Part shown: piece after piece, positions 59,086 through 64,000 of the stretch
How positions within the stretch are numbered: the stretch's first letter is position 1
Layout of the letters: every line of letters begins with the position of its first letter
DNA from: Agromyces larvae
Lineage (GTDB): Bacteria; Actinomycetota; Actinomycetes; Actinomycetales; Microbacteriaceae
Direction of reading: 5' to 3'
NCBI RefSeq assembly: GCF_022811705.1
Contig: NZ_CP094528.1
Location: forward strand, 2,418,001 to 2,482,000
DNA length: 64,000 nucleotides
Position numbers and translations under genes: made by a program
The notes under the pieces: generated by a model
Seen by the model: only the letters and a program-made list of their open reading frames with translations
Told to the model about the DNA's origin: nothing
Databases searched by the model: none

Positions 59086-59943
59086 CTACTCGTCCCGCTC
59101 GAGGAATTCGGCGACGGTGCGGTCGAACTCCGCCGGATCGGTCGCGAATCCCAGGTGCACGGGCATCGTCGCGAATTCGGCGTCGGGCAGGTTCACGGTG
59201 ACCCAGTGCGCGGCGGCCTCGGCCCAGTCGTCGCGGGCGATGAAGAGGGTCGGCACCTGCTCCGAGGCATCCGCGGCGACCTGCGCATAGTCGCTGGTGA
59301 GCCCGTCGGCGCCGGTGCTGAGCGCGACGTGCTCGGGGGTCTGCAGGCCGAGCTCGACGATGCGCGCGATGTCGGGGTCGTCGAGCGCGGCGTCGTCCCG
59401 TCCGATCATGTAGGCCGCGTAGCCGGTCCAGAAGCCGACCCGGTCGTCGATCATCGCGCGCAGGAACGCGACCAGGCCTTCGTGAGTGAGTTCGGCCTCG
59501 CCCCACTCCTCGGTTCCGGGCAGCGCGGGCGCCTTCGGCGTCTCGTCCACGAGCACGAGCTTCGAGACCCGGTCGGTGCCGAACTGGCGCACGTACGAGA
59601 GCACGTCGAAGACGCCGAACGACCAGCCGAAGAGCACCGCCTCCCGGATCCCGAGCGCGTTCAGCAGCGCGTCGAGATCGAGGCCGCGCTGCGCGAACGT
59701 GTTGCCGGTGAGCGGTTTCGTCGATCCGCCCTGCCCGCGGGGATCGACGGCGATCACCTCGAAACCGCGGTCGGCGAAGTCGGCCAGCTGGTGCACGAAG
59801 AAGTCGGCGGTGCACGTCCAGCCGGGCAGCATCACGAGGGGCGTCCCCGATCCGGCGCGCAGCACCCGCAGGATCACCTCCTCGCCGAGCTCGACGAGTT
59901 CTTCGCTCACGGACTCGGGCAGAGGCGGCAGCAGCGCGGTCAT
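59086..59943 (-). CDS. alpha/beta-fold hydrolase
   Basis: A 285-residue hydrolase. The oxyanion region is LVMLPGWTCTADFFVHQLAD, then VIAVDPRGQGGSTKPLTGNT, the nucleophile elbow FGWSFGVFD with Ser near 107, the acid near VKLVLVDETPK and the final His in MPVHLGFATDP. RGQGGSTKP resembles haloperoxidase/esterase-type enzymes of the BphD/YdjP group. Substrate unknown, cytosolic. It is separated from the GH127 gene by 124 bp that hold a dispersed repeat. Confidence 0.9.
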   Translation of the reverse strand: MTALLPPLPESVSEELVELGEEVILRVLRAGSGTPLVMLPGWTCTADFFVHQLADFADRGFEVIAVDPRGQGGSTKPLTGNTFAQRGLDLDALLNALGIREAVLFGWSFGVFDVLSYVRQFGTDRVSKLVLVDETPKAPALPGTEEWGEAELTHEGLVAFLRAMIDDRVGFWTGYAAYMIGRDDAALDDPDIARIVELGLQTPEHVALSTGADGLTSDYAQVAADASEQVPTLFIARDDWAEAAAHWVTVNLPDAEFATMPVHLGFATDPAEFDRTVAEFLERDE

Positions 59944-60037
59944 GGGTCGAGTCCAGCAGAGCGGATGCCTCGGGGCAAGGAGTCCGGTCGTTCGGATGCG
60001 GTGGTCCGCGACGGCTCGGTGCCGCGCTGCGCGGCGA

Positions 60038-60082
60038 GTCTCGATACGCGCCCTCCTGCGTCGGGCACTACTCGACCGGCGG
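60038..60082 (+). repeat. REP-like repeat variant at the GH127 gene end, copy g
   Basis: GTCTCGATACGCGCCCTCCT, then GCGTCGGGCACTACTCGACC and GGCGG. On the reverse strand the last part reads CCGCCGGTCGAGTAG, that is the codons P-P-V-E-stop of the GH127 gene. The same V-E-stop ending occurs in the ClpR gene. Confidence 0.75.
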
Positions 60083-62008
60083 CAGGCCCGGCACCCACAC
60101 CCGCATCTGGGACGGGCCGCGCTCGGCCCAGGCGTGATACGGCACGAGCGGCACCTCGGCACGCGCGCCGGTGCGCCGGTCCACGATGGTCGCCGCGACC
60201 CCGCCGTCGGGGAGGTCGCGAGGCGGGGCGGTCGGGTCGACGTGCAGGTCGGCGAAGTCGGATGCCGCGAGCACCGTGCCGTCGAGGTCCACGGTCTCGA
60301 GCGCGAAGACCTCGGGACCGCGTTCGACCACGAGACATCCGCGCACCGCGTCGATGCGCGGGTCGGGTGACGTGAACCGCGGGGCCACCGGCAGCGAGAG
60401 CTCGACCTCGTCACCGGCTGCCCACGCCCGCTCGCACGAGACCATGCCCGGCCCGGCGGGCATCCGCTGCTCGAGCGCCTCGCCGGCGGGCCGAAGCACG
60501 AGTGCCGCCCCCGTCGCCCAGGCCGGGACCCGGAGCGAGAGCCGCCACGGCGTCGGTGCATCCGCCAGCACCCGGACGACGATGCGACCGTCCACCGGGT
60601 ACCCGGTCTCGACCTCCAGCGCGACCTCGCGCCCGTCGTCGAGCCGGGTGCGCACGGTCGACGGCGCGTACTGGTGCAGCTGGATGCCCGAGGCATCCGC
60701 GGTCGCGAGATACCCGGCGAGGCTCGCGAACGTGCGCGCCGTGTTCGGCGGGCAGCACGACACGTCGAACCATGGCGCCCGCAGCGACGAGTGCGCCCGA
60801 GGCGAGACCGCATCGGGGTCGGCGGGGGCGCCCGGCACGCGCTGGTGCAACGTGTTCGCGTAGTAGAACGCACGGCCGTCCTCGGCGGGCGAGGTCTCGA
60901 CCACGTTGAACAGGGTGCGCTCGACCAGGTCGGCGTACTTCGCATCGCCGGTCGCGAGCAGCAGGCGCCACGAGAACATGACGGATGCCACGCCCGCACA
61001 CGTCTCGGAGTAGGCCCGGTCGGCCGGCAGCTCCCAGTCCTCGCCGAACGCCTCGTCCTGGTGGTGCGAGCCCTGCCCGCCCGTGACGTACGTGCGGCGC
61101 TCGACCGTGGCATCCCACTGCCGTGCGAGCGCGTCGAGCAGCCCGTCGTCGCCGGTCTCGACCGCGACATCCGCCGCGCCCGCCGCGAGGTAGTTGGCGC
61201 GAACCGAGTGGCCGCGCAGCGCGCTCGCGTCGCGCACCGCGACGTCGTCCTGGTAGTACGAGCGACCCCATTCGATGTCGGCGAGCGTGCCGCGGCCGTG
61301 GCGTTCGACGAACAGCGCGGCCTGCGTGAGGTACCGCGGCTCCCCCAGGGCGCGACCGAGCTCGGCGAGCCCGACCTCGACCTCGGCGTGCCCGCAGATG
61401 CGCTCGATGCCGCCGTCGCCGAACACCTCGCAGACGAGGTCGGCCGCACGCCGGGCGATGTCGACGAGGCCGTCGTCGGCGTCGGGCCGGGTGCGGTGCC
61501 GGGCCACCGCCGCTTGGAACAGATGCCCGAGGCAGTACAGCTCGTGCCCCCACTCGAGGTCGCTCCAGCGCGCGCCCTGCCCGGGTCGGCCGAATCGGGT
61601 GTTCAGGTAGCCGTCGGGCTCCTGGGCCGCGGCGACCCGCGCGACGATCGCACGGAACCGGGCTTCGAGGGCCGCGGCGCGCTCCGAGGCATCCGGGTCG
61701 GTGAGCGCACCCAGCCGCCCGAGCTCCCACGCGACCGCCTCCAGGTACTTGTACACCTCGGAGTCGCTGAACTCGCGGCCACGCCGCCCCTCGGGCAGGG
61801 TTCCGGCCGCCGCGAGGTCGAAATTGCCGAGCCAGCCCTCCCGCTCGAGCCATCCTTCGATGTGGTCGAGGGTGTTCGTGCCGTTGACCTCCTGCCGGCG
61901 ATGCCAGAAGCCACCGGTGATGCGCACCTCGTCGAGGCCGAGGGGGCGCAGCGCCCCTGAGCTCGGCGCGACCGGCACGAGGTGGGCGGTGGTTGCGGTG
62001 AGGGTCAT
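60068..62008 (-). CDS. GH127 beta-L-arabinofuranosidase
   Basis: A 646-residue glycoside hydrolase of family 127 (DUF1680). The (alpha/alpha)6 core shows ITGGFWHRRQEVNGTNTLDH, DLEWGHELYCLGHLFQAAVA, TGGQGSHHQDEAFGEDWELP, the zinc and nucleophile parts AYSETCAGVASVMFSWRLLL and WFDVSCCPPNTARTFASLAG (tandem Cys). It releases L-arabinose from arabinofuranosides inside the cell, fed by the adjacent ABC importer. ATG at 62008 is favoured because AAGGGA lies six bases ahead of it (an ATG at 62014 overlaps the permease stop). The stop is supplied by a dispersed repeat. Confidence 0.93.
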   Translation of the reverse strand: MTLTATTAHLVPVAPSSGALRPLGLDEVRITGGFWHRRQEVNGTNTLDHIEGWLEREGWLGNFDLAAAGTLPEGRRGREFSDSEVYKYLEAVAWELGRLGALTDPDASERAAALEARFRAIVARVAAAQEPDGYLNTRFGRPGQGARWSDLEWGHELYCLGHLFQAAVARHRTRPDADDGLVDIARRAADLVCEVFGDGGIERICGHAEVEVGLAELGRALGEPRYLTQAALFVERHGRGTLADIEWGRSYYQDDVAVRDASALRGHSVRANYLAAGAADVAVETGDDGLLDALARQWDATVERRTYVTGGQGSHHQDEAFGEDWELPADRAYSETCAGVASVMFSWRLLLATGDAKYADLVERTLFNVVETSPAEDGRAFYYANTLHQRVPGAPADPDAVSPRAHSSLRAPWFDVSCCPPNTARTFASLAGYLATADASGIQLHQYAPSTVRTRLDDGREVALEVETGYPVDGRIVVRVLADAPTPWRLSLRVPAWATGAALVLRPAGEALEQRMPAGPGMVSCERAWAAGDEVELSLPVAPRFTSPDPRIDAVRGCLVVERGPEVFALETVDLDGTVLAASDFADLHVDPTAPPRDLPDGGVAATIVDRRTGARAEVPLVPYHAWAERGPSQMRVWVPGLPPVE

Positions 62009-62010
62009 GT

Positions 62011-62964
62011 TCATCCCTTGAAGGCGCCCGACATGAAGCCGCGCACGTAGTGGCGTTGGAGGATCAGGAAGAGCAGGATGCACGGCAGCGCGAGCACGAC
62101 CACACCCGCCTCGGTGGCGCCGTAGTCGACGACGCCCTGCACCTGGCCGCGCAGGTTCGCGACCGCCAGCGGCAGGGTCATGCGGTTCGAGTCGTTGATG
62201 AGGATGAGCGGCGCCATGAAGTCGTTCCACGCGGCGAGGAACGCGAACAGCCCCACCGTGATGAGGCCCGGCTTCACCGCGGGCACGAGCACCCGCCAGA
62301 GCACGCTCCACGAGCTGCAGCCGTCGACCATCGCCGCCTCGTCCATCTCGCGGGGGATCGACTCGAACGAGATCCGCATCATGAACATCGAGAACGGCAG
62401 CTGGAACATCGCGAGCACGAGCGCCACCCCGACGAGCGAGTTCGACAGCCCCACGGTGTTGAGCAGCACGTACAGCGGGATGAGCAGCGTCGCGTACGGC
62501 ACCATCAGGATCGCGAGCGTCGCGAGGAACAGCAGATCCTTGCCGGGGAACCGGAACCTGGCGAACGCGTACCCGCCGAGCAGCGACACCCCGAGCGTGA
62601 GCGCCACCGTCAGCAGCGACACGAACGCCGAGTTGAACAGGTACACCCAGACGCCCGCCTGGTAGTTCGCGAGCGTGATGTAGTTGCCGAACCCCCACCC
62701 GTCGGTCTGGTTCGTGCCGGCCAGCGGCGACACGCTCGATACGGCCGTCCAGATCAGCGGGGAGAGGAACAGCAGGGCGAGCGCGGCCGTCAGCACCCAA
62801 TAGGGCGTGCGCAGCGCGATGCCCGCGATGGTGGTCGGATGCTTCCGGCGGCCGGCGCCGCCGCCCCGACGGGCATGGTGCGGCGCGACGATCGCGCGCG
62901 TCGAGTCGTCACGAGCCGGGTCGGCGGCGGCGGCGCGCGCCGCGCCGGTGCGGGTCAGGCTCAT
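62011..62964 (-). CDS. sugar ABC transporter permease, MalG type
   Basis: A 317-residue inner membrane protein of the carbohydrate uptake family 1. After a basic, disordered N-terminus (about 45 residues) there are six membrane segments and the EAA loop EMDEAAMVDGCSSWSVLWRV that meets the ATPase. FAFLAAWNDFMAPLILIND is a family block. Its start overlaps the stop of the first permease gene (TGATG) and its stop overlaps the ATG region of the GH127 gene, so the operon is tightly coupled. Substrate inferred as arabinose oligomers from GH127. Confidence 0.93.
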   Translation of the reverse strand: MSLTRTGAARAAAADPARDDSTRAIVAPHHARRGGGAGRRKHPTTIAGIALRTPYWVLTAALALLFLSPLIWTAVSSVSPLAGTNQTDGWGFGNYITLANYQAGVWVYLFNSAFVSLLTVALTLGVSLLGGYAFARFRFPGKDLLFLATLAILMVPYATLLIPLYVLLNTVGLSNSLVGVALVLAMFQLPFSMFMMRISFESIPREMDEAAMVDGCSSWSVLWRVLVPAVKPGLITVGLFAFLAAWNDFMAPLILINDSNRMTLPLAVANLRGQVQGVVDYGATEAGVVVLALPCILLFLILQRHYVRGFMSGAFKG

Positions 62965-63875
62965 CAGTCCTCCGCCTTCCGGTTGAACGCGCGGATCTGC
63001 GCGACGTTGATCACGATGAGGGCGAGCAGCACGATCACGCTGAGCGCACCCGCGATGCCGAGGTCGTTCTGGCCCTGGAAGGCCACGTTGTAGATGAGCT
63101 GCACGATCGTGAAGGTCGAGTTGTCGGGCCCGCCCTTGGTGAGGATGTAGAACTGCTCGAACGCGAGCAGCGACCCCGTCACGCACAGCACGGTGGTGAG
63201 TGCGAGGGTCGGGCGCAGCAGCGGGACGGTGATGGTGCGGAACGTCTGCCACCGGGATGCCCCGTCGATGCGCGCCGCCTCGTACACGTCGTCGGGGATG
63301 CCCTGCAGGCCGACGAGCATGAGCAGCATGTAGAAGCCCGCGTACCGCCAGACGATGAGGAAGATCGTCGACCAGAGCGCACCCTCTGGCGTGCCGAGGA
63401 AGGTGAACCCCCACGACTTCATCAGCCCGGCGAAGGGCCCGGCGATCGGCGAGTACAGCACGTAGAACAGCAGCGAGGCGGATGCCAGGCCGAGTGCGCT
63501 GGGCACCAGGAACGACGTGCGCAGCAGGCCCTTCCACCTCGTCGACTCCTGTACCAGCAGCGCGAGGCCGAGGCTCAGCGCGAGCAGGATCACCGTGGTG
63601 AGCACGGTGTACTTCAGGGTGAACCCGACCGAGTCCCAGAAGAACCGGTTGCTCACCGCATCGGTGTAGTTCTGCGGGAGGTTCCACCCCTGGTTGCCGC
63701 CGAGCAGCGGCCAGTCGCTGGCCGACATCTGCACGACGAGGCCGAGCGGGATGAGGAACAGCCCGAGGACGAACAGCGCGGTGGGCAGGGCGTACAGCCA
63801 GCCGGCGAGCGCCCCGGTGGCGCGACGGCCACGTCGACGTCGCCGGAGCGCTGCCGGCTGGCTGAGGGTGCTCAC
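62964..63875 (-). CDS. sugar ABC transporter permease, MalF type
   Basis: A 303-residue permease from GTG at 63875. A basic start (QPAALRRRRRGRRATGALAG) is followed by six membrane segments (LYALPTALFVLGLFLIPLGL first). The EAA loop DVYEAARIDGASRWQTFRTI is complete. The GTG overlaps the stop of the solute-binding protein (GTGA) and the end overlaps the MalG-type gene by one base. No ATPase gene is present in the visible part; many such importers share an unlinked MsmK-type ATPase. Confidence 0.93.
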   Translation of the reverse strand: MSTLSQPAALRRRRRGRRATGALAGWLYALPTALFVLGLFLIPLGLVVQMSASDWPLLGGNQGWNLPQNYTDAVSNRFFWDSVGFTLKYTVLTTVILLALSLGLALLVQESTRWKGLLRTSFLVPSALGLASASLLFYVLYSPIAGPFAGLMKSWGFTFLGTPEGALWSTIFLIVWRYAGFYMLLMLVGLQGIPDDVYEAARIDGASRWQTFRTITVPLLRPTLALTTVLCVTGSLLAFEQFYILTKGGPDNSTFTIVQLIYNVAFQGQNDLGIAGALSVIVLLALIVINVAQIRAFNRKAED

Positions 63876-64000
63876 TGCTGCAGCACCGCCGTGATCTCGT
63901 CGTTGTCGGCGTCGACGGTGTCGGTGCCCTCGAGCACGGCGTTGCGCACCAGCGTCAGCCACGGGCTGTTCGGCGCGTTGAACGCCTGCTGGAAGTTGAT
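63872..64000 (-). CDS. extracellular solute-binding protein, C-terminal fragment
   Basis: Only the last 42 codons lie inside the window: INFQQAFNAPNSPWLTLVRN, then AVLEGTDTVDADNDEITAVL and QQ. The gene starts beyond the right edge. Position directly before two CUT1 permeases, with a four-base overlap, and the C-terminal helix pattern identify the substrate-binding lipoprotein of the importer. Confidence 0.8.
   Translation of the reverse strand: MNFQQAFNAPNSPWLTLVRNAVLEGTDTVDADNDEITAVLQQ

Overview
The window is about 70% G+C and reads as a chromosomal segment of an actinobacterium, most probably a member of the Microbacteriaceae. The evidence is the codon usage, the many starts that sit 6-7 bases after a TANNNT box (leaderless transcripts), the very frequent oligomer GGATGCC/GGCATCC, a ClgR-like regulator beside clpP genes, and an LAATG-type cell-wall sorting signal. 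No rRNA, tRNA, CRISPR array, insertion-sequence transposase or prophage was seen. The genus cannot be fixed from the sequence alone.

Layout. 1-1187: a MazG-like pyrophosphohydrolase overlapping a GIY-YIG/DUF2075 helicase that runs off the left edge, a possible defence pair. 1276-4250: a small membrane protein, an SDR39U1 epimerase, an AAA/DUF4143 ATPase broken by a 17-bp tandem duplication, and an M23 peptidase. 4464-6360: a complete polymorphic-toxin locus (helical secretion trunk plus EndoU nuclease, MafI-type immunity, toxin remnant). 6559-22072: a P-type ATPase with altered ion-site residues, a SNF2 helicase, Ogt, HD-domain and zinc-ribbon proteins, a TPM-like C-terminal protein and a beta-lactamase-fold lipoprotein that has lost its SxxK. 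22141-31874: a membrane/HTH operon behind twin operators, an orphan toxin tail with intact immunity gene, a DUF4143 ATPase, a PIN toxin-antitoxin pair, glutaminase, an AlbA-type regulator behind a perfect palindrome, and remnants of a membrane-protein paralogue and a Vsr endonuclease. 32163-35156: a duplicated membrane-protein gene flanking a Phd/PIN module, then three tiny acidic proteins. 35222-41909: FAH-family dehydratase, DUF4442, NUDIX, panD and GNAT genes. 41983-44398: a second toxin locus, 5' truncated, followed by intact and decayed immunity-type genes.

44419-49189 is a thiamine operon: TPP riboswitch, thiM, one gene fusing ThiE, ThiD and TenA, and a co-translated MFS transporter that may import a thiamine precursor. 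49111-56252 holds a MOSC protein, gap, a 3-hydroxyacyl-CoA dehydrogenase, a MarR regulator divergent from a ClpP plus a serine-less ClpP paralogue, a ClgR-like regulator, and an MFS exporter divergent from a MerR regulator. 56286-64000 holds a GlxA-type regulator, a sortase-anchored surface protein, an alpha/beta hydrolase, and a sugar operon (solute-binding protein, two permeases, GH127 beta-L-arabinofuranosidase) continuing past the right edge.

Two themes connect the regions. First, polymorphic toxin material with the same trunk or related immunity genes occurs at three separated places, with different toxin tails and scattered remnants. Second, a dispersed repeat of about 46 bp (core GTCGGGCGCTCCTC) lies at both toxin breakpoints, forms the ThiE-ThiD linker of the fusion gene, and appears to supply the stop codons of two genes. 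It looks like a REP-type element that has served as a recombination site.
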